Assembly: GCA_023390175.1 (NCBI GenBank)
Contig: JAEWDK010000012.1
Coordinates: 1-21,468 of the forward strand
Source of the DNA: Bacillota bacterium
Lineage (GTDB): Bacteria > Bacillota > Clostridia > Oscillospirales > Acutalibacteraceae
Direction of reading: 5' to 3'
Length of the DNA stretch: 21,468 bases
Within the stretch, counting starts at the first letter, position 1. Every line of letters begins with the position of its first letter. Below are positions 1 to 6,290 of the stretch, one piece after another. Both the position numbers and the translations under genes were made by a program. The notes under the pieces were generated by a model. It was not told the origin of the DNA, made no database searches, and saw nothing but the letters and a program-made list of their open reading frames with translations.

Positions 1-613
1 TCAGGCAGTGGTAGCGGCTGTTGTCATAATGCTGGCTGCTGCGGGATTCACCGCCGTACCAGATGCGGCTGACCTCGTCCAGCGTTTTGGGTTTCTTCCG
101 GTTGATTTCATCGAGGAAGCTCTGATCTACCTTTTTGCAATACTGCCGCTCCCGCGCCACCTCCACCTGCAGGGCCTTGTAAATCAGATCCTCCTTGGAA
201 GCCATGATGTTGGTAATGTTCCGGAGCGTCTTCGCGTCGTAAGGCGACGCGTCCACATGAACGTGGATGCCGGTGGAGCTGTTGACCAACATCCCGGCCC
301 CGCGCAACTTCCGCACGAGCTCCTGTATCGTTTCGATATCTCCGTAGCGGCAGATGGGGCTGACCATCTCCACGCTGTAGTCGCTGTCGGCGGAAACGAT
401 CTGCCGTCCGCTTTTTTTCTGCGTGTCGATGCTGCCGTCGCTCATGAATTTCCATTGACGCCCCTCGCTGTCCAGCGTGGAATAAATCCCGTAATAGGTA
501 CCGTCAAAATGGACGGACGAGCCGAAATGCTCAGCGGCCACCTGCGCGGCCTGCTGCCGGGTGAGTCCGGTCATCTCCACCTCAATACCGAAGCGCTGAT
601 CCTTCATGTTCAT
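1..613 (-). CDS. Amidoligase family protein, C-terminus cut by window edge
   Basis: The reading frame opens six bases after the virB4 stop and stays open for 204 codons to base 1, so the C-terminus lies outside the window. Visible motifs fit the Amidoligase_2 family (ATP-dependent COOH-NH2 ligases related to glutamine synthetase and gamma-glutamylcysteine ligase). They are FGIEVEMTG at residues 8-16, with the paired acidic residues of the first metal site; SDGSID (58-63) followed by VEMVSP (81-86); and GIHVHVDA (115-122), the typical HxHxD strand. The ATG at 613 is chosen, and an in-frame ATG at 607 is an alternative. Family members are thought to form amide or isopeptide bonds, but the substrate is unknown. 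Sitting directly behind virB4 it is probably co-transcribed with the transfer genes, and a role in cell-wall or protein modification during transfer is only an inference. Confidence 0.82.
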   Translation of the reverse strand, partial: MNMKDQRFGIEVEMTGLTRQQAAQVAAEHFGSSVHFDGTYYGIYSTLDSEGRQWKFMSDGSIDTQKKSGRQIVSADSDYSVEMVSPICRYGDIETIQELVRKLRGAGMLVNSSTGIHVHVDASPYDAKTLRNITNIMASKEDLIYKALQVEVARERQYCKKVDQSFLDEINRKKPKTLDEVSRIWYGGESRSSQHYDNSRYHCL

Positions 614-619
614 GCTTTA

Positions 620-2494
620 TCACCGTCCGCCCGCCTTTCCGAACAGCGCCGCCTTATACTCCGGCGCCTGAACCATGAGGTTGTACCGTTCGTTGCCGCA
701 CTTGTAGAGGCACACGCCGCGTTGGGGGTAGCGGATCAGCTCGTATTCGGATTTCTCCAGCTGGAGCGTATCCATGTAGAACCGCGCGTCGATGGAACCG
801 GCGTTGAACAGGAACTGATGAGTAGGAATCGAGAACAAAGGTTTCGTCAACTCACGGACGTGCTCCACGTTGAAATCCTCCAGATTCTGCGACGCGAGGA
901 TGACGGCGCTCTCTTTTTTGCGGACGCGTTTCATGCAGTTCCGGATATATTCGATGGCGGTCAGGTTGGTGAGAAACAGGTACAGCTCGTCGATGCTGGC
1001 CGCCGTGTTGCCGACCGTCAGAAGCTCGTTGCTCATGTAGGACAGAACGTTGAACAGCAGGGCGTTGCGCAGGTTCTTGCTGGCGTTAAGCACACCCTTT
1101 ACGCCGAAGGTCACAAACTCGCTGCTGGTGATATTCGTGTGGCCGTTAAAAAATTTGGACTCCGCTCCTTTGCACATGGAGTGGAGTCCGAGGCAGATTT
1201 CCCGCAAAGAATCCGCCGTGTAAAGCTGGCGGCGGCTCTCATCGAAATTTTTATACTCCGATTCGATGAGATCGTACAGGTCGGACAGGATGGGATAATC
1301 CTCCGGCTTGAGGCGGTCGAAGTTGCTGTGGTCGGTGATGCCCCATTTGTCGTAGAGCTTGCCCAGCATGATTTCGATGGTGTCGATTTCCCGGTCTGTG
1401 AAATCCTTGTAAGCGCGGAAAAAGTCCTTGAGAAAGCTGATATGCTGGCTAAGCTTGCTGCTTTTGCGAAAGGCTTCCGGTACAAACCCGCCGTCATCGG
1501 CGTTATGATCCAGCGGTGTTTTCGTGTGCGGCTTGAGCACTGGCTCCGTCTGCTCGTCCCAGCTTTTCGGCTCCAGCACATTAATGATGAATTCGCCGCT
1601 CATCAGGTCGATGAAGCAGCCGCCGAGGTTCAGGGTCAAATCCTCATATTCCATCTCGGGATCTAAGGCCAGAATGTGCATGCCGGATTCCCGCAGGCTG
1701 CACAGGATGAGCTTCAGCAGATAGCTTTTGCCTTGGCCGGAGTTGCCGAGAATGAGAATATTGGCGTTGGTCTTGTCGTCGGAGCGGCGGTTGAAATCGA
1801 CGAGGATATTGCTGCCAAATTTGTCCCGGCCTAAGCAGAAGCCCTTCGGGTCGGTCTTGCCGGAATAGTTGAACGGGTACAGGTTGGCGGCGGAGCTGGC
1901 GGGCAGCACCCGTTCGAACTGATCCCCAAACACATTCCATCCGGAGGGCATCACCGACAGAAAGCCCTGCTGCTGGCGGAGCAGGAGCCGGTCCACGTTG
2001 AGCTTGGAGCGTACCAGTTCTGTCAGCACCTCCGTCTGCAGGAGCTTGAGCTGGTCGAGGTCGTGGGCGGACAACTCGATGTACACCGCCGTGTGAACCA
2101 GCGGCTCCTTGCTCCGGTGCATCTGCGCCACGATGGTGGCCACATCCTGCAGGTTGCTTTCGGCCGTGACCGTCTGCTGGAGGTCCTGGGTGCTGCTGCG
2201 CTGCATCCGGTTCTTGTTGGCCGCGTTGCTGATGATCTTCTTTTCTTCAAGCGGAGTTACATGGCGGGTATAGATGTGCAGCGTCACGCCGTCTTTTTCT
2301 CCAAGATAACGCAGGATCGCCTGTTCTTCCGTGGAGGTTGGGTATTCACGAAGCGCCCAAACACACCGGAACGTGTTGCCGCAGATGAAGTAGTCGGTGC
2401 TGAATTTAATGATGGAGGGCGCGATCATGTCGAGGAATTCCTGAATACGGGCATCCTCCCGCGGAGGCGCGTTGGTTTTCGGTTGTTTTGCCAT
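620..2494 (-). CDS. VirB4-family conjugation ATPase
   Basis: This 624-residue cytoplasmic or membrane-peripheral ATPase would power the mating-pair-formation type IV secretion channel. Walker A is GNSGQGKS at residues 250-257. A Walker B-like strand ending in the acidic pair of SIDELYLF lies near 500-507. An ASQNLEDF segment near 534-541 matches the conserved RecA-fold switch region of VirB4/TraE proteins. The N-terminal 200 residues resemble the Clostridia ICE form of the family (a FLDMIAPS stretch, then ICGNTFRCVWALREYP). It starts at ATG 2494 with a GGAAAGGAAG ribosome site about ten bases upstream. It is somewhat shorter than classical VirB4 (about 800 residues), and the separate 199-residue gene at 5438-6037 may supply part of the missing N-domain. 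A terminator-like hairpin stands in its leader. Confidence 0.93.
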   Translation of the reverse strand: MAKQPKTNAPPREDARIQEFLDMIAPSIIKFSTDYFICGNTFRCVWALREYPTSTEEQAILRYLGEKDGVTLHIYTRHVTPLEEKKIISNAANKNRMQRSSTQDLQQTVTAESNLQDVATIVAQMHRSKEPLVHTAVYIELSAHDLDQLKLLQTEVLTELVRSKLNVDRLLLRQQQGFLSVMPSGWNVFGDQFERVLPASSAANLYPFNYSGKTDPKGFCLGRDKFGSNILVDFNRRSDDKTNANILILGNSGQGKSYLLKLILCSLRESGMHILALDPEMEYEDLTLNLGGCFIDLMSGEFIINVLEPKSWDEQTEPVLKPHTKTPLDHNADDGGFVPEAFRKSSKLSQHISFLKDFFRAYKDFTDREIDTIEIMLGKLYDKWGITDHSNFDRLKPEDYPILSDLYDLIESEYKNFDESRRQLYTADSLREICLGLHSMCKGAESKFFNGHTNITSSEFVTFGVKGVLNASKNLRNALLFNVLSYMSNELLTVGNTAASIDELYLFLTNLTAIEYIRNCMKRVRKKESAVILASQNLEDFNVEHVRELTKPLFSIPTHQFLFNAGSIDARFYMDTLQLEKSEYELIRYPQRGVCLYKCGNERYNLMVQAPEYKAALFGKAGGR

Positions 2495-2529
2495 AGGGCA
2501 TTCTTCCTTTCCAAATTGATTCTGAATAT

Positions 2530-2562
2530 AAAAAAGCCGCTACATTTCTGTTCTGTAACGGC
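2530..2562 (-). terminator. Terminator-like hairpin in the virB4 leader
   Basis: On the minus strand GCCGTTACA and TGTAGCGGC form a 9-bp stem around a 9-base loop, followed directly by TTTTTT. One pair is a U-G wobble in minus-strand RNA but a C-A mismatch in plus-strand RNA, which favours function in the virB4 direction. It lies about 35 bases before the virB4 start, with only the ribosome site between, so it would stop or attenuate transcripts entering virB4. Confidence 0.7.
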
Positions 2563-2565
2563 AAG

Positions 2566-2594
2566 TTGACTTTTTTGTATATCAGCTATACAAT
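2566..2594 (+). promoter_or_regulatory. marR promoter
   Basis: TTGACT (2566-2571) and TACAAT (2589-2594) are separated by exactly 17 bases, a near-consensus sigma-A promoter. It points at the MarR gene starting at 2612. The operator palindrome covers the spacer and the -10 box. Confidence 0.85.
2575..2593. promoter_or_regulatory. MarR operator 1
   Basis: Perfect inverted repeat TTGTATA-N5-TATACAA. Its size and its place over the -10 region are typical of a MarR-dimer site, which predicts autorepression of the regulator gene downstream. Confidence 0.8.
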
Positions 2595-2611
2595 ATTTTA
2601 GGGGTAAAGAA

Positions 2612-3046
2612 ATGATGAATATTTGTGAACTGCTTCTTGATGTTATCACCGAATTTTATGAAAACGACAGCCGTGCCCGGACATTCGGCACCGATACGGA
2701 GCTTTATCACTCTGAGATCCACATGCTTCAGTGTATTGCCGAACGCCCGGATCTGCACATTTCCGGCCTCGCCCGGCTTCTGGATGTCACTCGCGGTGCG
2801 GCCTCACAAACGGCTAAGCGGCTGGAGCGGAAAGGTATGATTATCAAAGAGGCAAGTCCCGGTGACAATAAGAAAATCGTTCTCCGGTTGACTTCAAAAG
2901 GAGAAACGGCAGTTGCAAACCATAAAGACGCGCATGAAAAATATAATGCCCTCATTTCAGATATTCTGGCCGGTGCGGATGCCGGTCAGAGGCAATTTCT
3001 CTCAGATTTTTTGCGTCGATTGGAACAAAAGCTGAAGCAAGGCTAA
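2612..3046 (+). CDS. MarR-family transcriptional regulator
   Basis: This 144-residue protein has the usual MarR length and layout: an N-terminal dimerisation helix, a winged helix-turn-helix around residues 50-95 (LHISGLARLLDVTRGAASQT is the helix-turn-helix, and the wing follows with SPGDNKKIVLRLTSKG), and a C-terminal dimerisation helix. The start at 2612 has a GGGG ribosome site seven bases upstream, and ATG at 2615 is an equivalent alternative. It precedes an MFS exporter by 58 bases. The same palindrome occurs in both promoter regions, so the gene probably represses itself and the exporter until a toxic ligand binds. The pair is transcribed opposite to the surrounding transfer genes, as expected of inserted cargo. 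The inducer is unknown. Confidence 0.92.
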   Translation: MMNICELLLDVITEFYENDSRARTFGTDTELYHSEIHMLQCIAERPDLHISGLARLLDVTRGAASQTAKRLERKGMIIKEASPGDNKKIVLRLTSKGETAVANHKDAHEKYNALISDILAGADAGQRQFLSDFLRRLEQKLKQG

Positions 3047-3059
3047 TTTTTTGCTAAGA

Positions 3060-3078
3060 TTGTATAGTATCTACACAT
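3060..3078. promoter_or_regulatory. MarR operator 2, before the MFS gene
   Basis: TTGTATA-N5-TACACAT: the left half-site is identical to operator 1, the right half matches 5 of 7, and the spacing is the same. It lies in the 58-base gap before the exporter. A TTGCTA box at 3051 could be a -35 element, so the exporter may have its own MarR-controlled promoter. Confidence 0.65.
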
Positions 3079-3104
3079 ATTTCGAAAGTAAAGAGGTCTT
3101 TTAA

Positions 3105-4298
3105 TTGAAAAGCGAAAAATATCCGGAGTTCATTTTGACAAAACCACTGATATTTCTTATGGCTGTCGTCTGCGGAGTAACGGTTGCAAATCTTTATTAC
3201 ATACAGCCGCTTGAAGCGCAGATTGCGTCGGCCTTCCATGTCTCACAGAATGCGGCCGGGGCAGCGGCCATGCTCACGCAAATTGGCTATGCGCTCGGAC
3301 TTTTACTTTTTGTCCCGCTTGGCGACATGGCGGAACGCCGTTCAGTCATTCTGCGAATGTTGCTGCTGGTTACAGCCTCGCTTCTATTGGCCGGTTTAGC
3401 ACCGACCTATGCCGTGTTGTTGATCGCCATGTTCGTAATTGGGATGACGACTATCGTTCCGCAACTCATCGTACCATACGCAGCCCAGCTATCTAAGCCG
3501 GAAGAACAGGGCAAAACCATTGGCAACGTGATGAGTGGTCTGCTGATTGGGATTTTGCTTTCCCGGACTTTCAGCGGCCTGATCGGAGCAACCGTGGGTT
3601 GGCGCGCTGTTTATTATATTGCAACAGGATTGACTCTGGTACTCCTGCTGGTCATTCGTTTTGCCTTCCCAAAGAGCGAATCTAGTGCGCAGATATCATA
3701 TTCGGATCTTCTAAAATCCATGCCCGACCTGATCAAAAGGCAACGCCCACTTCGAGAATCGGCTTTGAACGGATTTTTTATGTTTGGCTCTTTCAGCGCA
3801 TTTTGGACTTCTCTCATTTTCTTACTGGAAACCCCACACTATGGTATGGGAACGAGAGAAGCCGGGCTTTTCGGATTGGCTGGCGTTGCCGGGGCGTTGG
3901 CCGCTCCGCTGATTGGCAAGGCAGCGGACCACAAAAGCCCGCGTTTCACGGTTGGAATCGGCATCCTGCTTTCCACGCTCGCATATCTCTGTTTCACTTT
4001 TTGGGGCTTTCATCTATGGGGCCTGATCGCGGGCGTGATTATTCTGGACCTCGGCAATCAGTCCGGTCAGGTTTCAAACATGGCCCGTGTGCAGGCATTG
4101 GGTGATGGCATGCGCAGCCGAAACAACACCGTATATATGTTTTCCTACTTTATCGGTGGTGCGGCAGGGTCTTTTATGGGAACTTTATGCTTTCAGCACT
4201 TCGGCTGGCATGGAGTCTGCGTGGTTGGACTTGTATTTCAACTTGCCGCGCTCCTGATCCATTTTGGAGTTTACCGGAAACAGGCACCGCTTGCGTGA
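3105..4298 (+). CDS. MFS transporter, probable drug exporter
   Basis: A 397-residue, highly hydrophobic protein with the length and segment pattern of a 12-helix major facilitator. The loop after the second helix carries GDMAERRSV (around residues 74-82), a version of MFS motif A (GxxaDrxGrR). The first helix region ends in YYIQPLEAQI, common in DHA1-like exporters. It starts with TTG at 3105 behind AGAGGT, giving MKSEKYPEF. The upstream MarR gene and its shared operator suggest regulated efflux of a small toxic compound, and the substrate cannot be read from the sequence. Its base composition looks less GC-rich than the transfer genes around it, consistent with a separately acquired pair. 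Confidence 0.88.
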   Translation: MKSEKYPEFILTKPLIFLMAVVCGVTVANLYYIQPLEAQIASAFHVSQNAAGAAAMLTQIGYALGLLLFVPLGDMAERRSVILRMLLLVTASLLLAGLAPTYAVLLIAMFVIGMTTIVPQLIVPYAAQLSKPEEQGKTIGNVMSGLLIGILLSRTFSGLIGATVGWRAVYYIATGLTLVLLLVIRFAFPKSESSAQISYSDLLKSMPDLIKRQRPLRESALNGFFMFGSFSAFWTSLIFLLETPHYGMGTREAGLFGLAGVAGALAAPLIGKAADHKSPRFTVGIGILLSTLAYLCFTFWGFHLWGLIAGVIILDLGNQSGQVSNMARVQALGDGMRSRNNTVYMFSYFIGGAAGSFMGTLCFQHFGWHGVCVVGLVFQLAALLIHFGVYRKQAPLA

Positions 4299-4490
4299 TC
4301 GCATTATGAGGCTCAAAAAATTTCTTGCTTGCCGTCTCGCACTTTCAACCCGACAATTGATGGAAACTGAGAACCCCAGTTCTTTCTTCCCGTAATTTCC
4401 CTTTCTGCCGCAATGGCCCTTGACTTTTCTTTTGATCAGAGTTGATATAGACACCAACGGGAGTTGCCCGGAAAAATAAAAACGTCATGG

Positions 4491-4521
4491 CAGGCTGATA
4501 TGATTCGAGCATATCAGCCCT
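4491..4521. repeat. Hairpin 1: perfect 10-bp inverted repeat
   Basis: GGCTGATATG (4493-4502), a 7-base loop, then CATATCAGCC (4510-4519). The stem extends to about 13 bp with one bulged base. There is no T-run on either side, so it is not an intrinsic terminator. Confidence 0.8.
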
Positions 4522-4561
4522 GCGCAAAGGTGAACAGACCACCCTGCACAACCGTAAACAG

Positions 4562-4599
4562 CGCCACGACAAGGTTATTGTACCTTGTTTTTTGTGGCG
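4562..4599. repeat. Hairpin 2: two-part stem
   Basis: An outer stem CGCCAC/GTGGCG (4562-4567 with 4594-4599) and an inner stem ACAAGG/CCTTGT (4569-4574 with 4583-4588) are separated by an asymmetric internal loop containing five T. An 8-base terminal loop caps it. Two coaxial helices with an asymmetric loop are more typical of a structured RNA than of a terminator. Confidence 0.65.
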
Positions 4600-4617
4600 G
4601 CACAAGAAGAATCTTTT

Positions 4618-4667
4618 GCGCGTGCAAGGGTAGCGGACAGAGAAGCCCCGCCTTTGCACGCGCTTTT
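4618..4667 (+). terminator. Hairpin 3: terminator-like, before the orphan gene
   Basis: GCGCGTGCAA (4618-4627) pairs perfectly with TTGCACGCGC (4654-4663), with an inner GCGG/CCGC helix (4633-4636 with 4648-4651), followed by TTTT. It lies 44 bases before the start of the 240-residue gene, so it could act as a leader attenuator. The T-run is short. Confidence 0.5.
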
Positions 4668-4681
4668 AAGTGCCGGAGATT

Positions 4682-4704
4682 CCCGACTTCAAAGAAAGGT
4701 CGGG
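4682..4704 (+). promoter_or_regulatory. Hairpin 4: overlaps the ribosome site of the orphan gene
   Basis: CCCGAC (4682-4687) pairs with GTCGGG (4699-4704) over an 11-base loop. The right arm lies inside the purine-rich GGTCGGGG that is the only ribosome-site candidate for the ATG at 4711. Pairing would hide it. Confidence 0.5.
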
Positions 4705-4710
4705 GTACAA

Positions 4711-5433
4711 ATGAACATTTTTCAGAATCCGGAGGATCTGCTGGTTTCCAAGGAAACTGAACAGCCCGGTTCCATCACGGATCTCCTGCTGCTTACCACG
4801 GATATCCGGACGAAGCTCGGCGGGGAGGGATATCTGGTGGAGAGCTACCTGTCCCATTTCTTTCAGGCGGTCATCGCTTCCTCCAGTCAGGAGGCTGTGT
4901 CAGACGGGTATGAGGTTTCATCGGATCTGAGAGACCTGTGCTTTTATGCTCTGGATACAGCCTTAGGAAATTCGTCTGAGCACAAGCACCGCCCGTTCCA
5001 ACTGACTAACACCGGCGCGGAGGCGGAGAAACATCCCTTTTACCCGGAGGTCAAGCAAAATTTTGAGGAACATTCGGATCAATCGGCACAGCGGTTTACT
5101 GTCGTGAACCGGCATTACGCGCTGCTGGCGGAGAAATTCCTCCAATACGCCATGTCCCGGTTCCTGTCGGATAAAAGGGATAGCATCAGTGAAGTCCTTC
5201 AAAACGCTGATCTGAACATGCTGTATGGCAGAATTTCCGTTGTCGTTGGGGAACCACCGATGGAGCGGCTGAACCGGATGCTGAAGGAGCAGTTCCTTGC
5301 CGTTCCCGCTTCCATGGGATTTTCCTATGGGCTCTCCTGCGCCTTGCTGGACAGCCTGGTTTATGAGGACAGCAAAACGGGAAAACAGGTGTTTCAGCTT
5401 CTGATGGACGATTGCTCTGAAGCGCTGAAATGA
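4711..5433 (+). CDS. Hypothetical protein, 240 residues
   Basis: I do not recognise this protein. It begins at ATG 4711, the first start after the ribosome-site candidate GGTCGGGG; the longer open frame upstream runs through the hairpin region and is not credible as protein. It is mostly polar and helical, with no signal peptide or membrane segment. It has an acidic N-terminus (LVSKETEQPGSITDLLLLTT) and a C-terminal half rich in leucine, methionine and paired charges. It converges on the 199-residue transfer gene with only four bases between the stop codons. Its likely terminator lies inside that opposing gene (5564-5586). The placement inside a transfer operon, the opposite orientation and the structured leader suggest an accessory or regulatory role, which is inference only. 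Confidence 0.65.
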   Translation: MNIFQNPEDLLVSKETEQPGSITDLLLLTTDIRTKLGGEGYLVESYLSHFFQAVIASSSQEAVSDGYEVSSDLRDLCFYALDTALGNSSEHKHRPFQLTNTGAEAEKHPFYPEVKQNFEEHSDQSAQRFTVVNRHYALLAEKFLQYAMSRFLSDKRDSISEVLQNADLNMLYGRISVVVGEPPMERLNRMLKEQFLAVPASMGFSYGLSCALLDSLVYEDSKTGKQVFQLLMDDCSEALK

Positions 5434-5437
5434 ACCG

Positions 5438-6037
5438 TCAGCCCTCCGGCACGATCCAGCGTTCCCCGTCGTAGTCCTCAAATTTTTCCGTTGTTACATT
5501 CTGCTCGAAATAAATAGCGAGGATGCGCTTGATGTCCTCCTTGCCAGCACGTTTTGTGGAAAAGCCCTGCTCACGCAGGGTTTTTTCTATACGGTTCAGG
5601 TAGGAGAACACTTCGCTCTGCTTTTCATTCCGGAGCCGGATCACCACCAGAAATTCTCTGGACGTCGCCATCTGTACCTGCATCCGGTCGAGCTGGGAGA
5701 GATCCTGCTCCAGAAGCTGCCGCACAGCGGGGTGGTTCTCCTGTTCCAGCCGTGTCCGCAGAAACTGCTTGTTGTCCTCAAAGTTTTCCCGGCTGTTCAG
5801 GCACAAAAACTCCAACTCCGCGATGCCCTTGAGAACGGTCATCAGGGCGTAGATTCGGGCCGAGACACTTTCCTCGGAAAGCACGGAGATGTTGGTGGGC
5901 TTGATGATAAAATACACCAGCTCATCGCCGCGGTTGGTCGCAAGACTGTAATCGGTGACGGCCTTCGTGTTGATGAGCTGCCGGGTATATTGTTTTTGCC
6001 TTGCGTTTTTCTTTTCTGCCTTATTCATGTTTTCCAT
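5438..6037 (-). CDS. Conjugation protein resembling a VirB4 N-terminal domain
   Basis: A 199-residue soluble protein whose start lies inside the end of the PrgI gene (17-base overlap), so it is translated from the same message. ATG 6037 is used here; ATG 6028 has a better-spaced GGGGG and may be the true start, giving 196 residues. The content is a basic N-terminus (KAEKKNARQKQYTRQ), a strand DELVYFIIKPTNISVLSEES, long charged helices (LRTRLEQENHPAVRQLLEQD), then a strand REFLVVIRLRNE. This order resembles the CagE/TrbE/VirB N-domain of VirB4 proteins, which are otherwise one chain. I infer it partners the VirB4 ATPase encoded at 620-2494. In related elements I believe the two genes are adjacent; here about 3 kb of plus-strand genes separates them. 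Confidence 0.72.
   Translation of the reverse strand: MENMNKAEKKNARQKQYTRQLINTKAVTDYSLATNRGDELVYFIIKPTNISVLSEESVSARIYALMTVLKGIAELEFLCLNSRENFEDNKQFLRTRLEQENHPAVRQLLEQDLSQLDRMQVQMATSREFLVVIRLRNEKQSEVFSYLNRIEKTLREQGFSTKRAGKEDIKRILAIYFEQNVTTEKFEDYDGERWIVPEG
5564..5586 (+). terminator. Plus-strand terminator inside the opposing coding sequence
   Basis: CCCTGC-TCAC-GCAGGG (5565-5580) forms a 6-bp GC stem with a tetraloop and is followed at once by TTTTTT (5581-5586). It is a well-formed intrinsic terminator for the plus-strand orphan gene ending at 5433, but it lies about 130 bases inside the minus-strand 199-residue gene and encodes part of it. Confidence 0.6.
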
Positions 6038-6290
6038 ACCCCCATTCGTAGACCTGCTGCCTTGTAAAAAAGAAAGCGCAGGCGCTTTTGATAAAGTCGA
6101 GGATGCTGGTATCGTCAAAACGGATCGTCAGAAACGCATAGAGGGCCGTGATAACGATGGGCGGCAGAAACCGGAGCTGCGCCAGCGCAAACACGGAGAG
6201 CAGCAGGCCGACGCCGATGATCCCGATGTCCCGGAGCTGCCACAGCCACAGCGTCGCCTTGGATTTCAGGTTGTCCGGATAGATGTACAT
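6021..6290 (-). CDS. PrgI-family conjugation membrane protein
   Basis: An 89-residue protein with the PrgI (Pfam PrgI) layout: a short N-terminus MYIYPDNLKSKATLWLWQLR, two closely spaced membrane segments (about residues 22-38 and 41-57), and a basic, aromatic C-terminus ending in TRQQVYEWGYGKHE. PrgI proteins are small inner-membrane parts of Gram-positive conjugative type IV secretion systems and are usually encoded just before VirB4, as here. The ATG at 6290 is chosen because AGGAGGAACC stands directly before it; the longer frame upstream is a shadow of the methylase. The gene begins 25 bases inside the methylase gene and overlaps the next gene, so the three are translationally linked. Confidence 0.88.
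   Translation of the reverse strand: MYIYPDNLKSKATLWLWQLRDIGIIGVGLLLSVFALAQLRFLPPIVITALYAFLTIRFDDTSILDFIKSACAFFFTRQQVYEWGYGKHE

Larger units (their letters stand above)
4299..4710. other. Non-coding, hairpin-rich stretch between the MFS gene and the orphan gene
   Basis: About 410 bases with no supportable gene. The first 140 bases hold no clear feature apart from a weak TTGACT box at 4420 that could serve a plus-strand promoter. From 4441 onward there are five inverted repeats in a row: CGGG-agttg-CCCG (4458-4470), then the four hairpins listed separately at 4491, 4562, 4618 and 4682. The density suggests a structured RNA leader or a DNA-processing site such as an origin of transfer, and the sequence alone does not decide between them. 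Confidence 0.6.

Noticed and set aside
108..455. 115-codon minus-strand open frame
   Set aside because: It is in a different frame from the amidoligase gene that covers the same bases; the product is Arg/His/Gln-rich low-complexity sequence typical of an out-of-frame shadow.
8..1666. 552-codon plus-strand open frame
   Set aside because: It lies fully antisense to virB4 and the amidoligase gene, both of which have clear family motifs; it has no recognisable domain and no ribosome site, and is explained by GC-rich codon use on the other strand.
4361..4392. Possible terminator after the MFS gene (AACTG..CAGTT)
   Set aside because: The stem is only about five to six pairs with a mismatch and no proper T-run follows on the plus strand; too weak to call.
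4345..4710. Short open frames on both strands in the hairpin-rich region, including an N-terminal extension of the orphan gene
   Set aside because: They would translate the inverted repeats, lack ribosome sites, and give Arg/Cys-rich sequence without similarity to anything I know. The ATG at 4711 is the better start.
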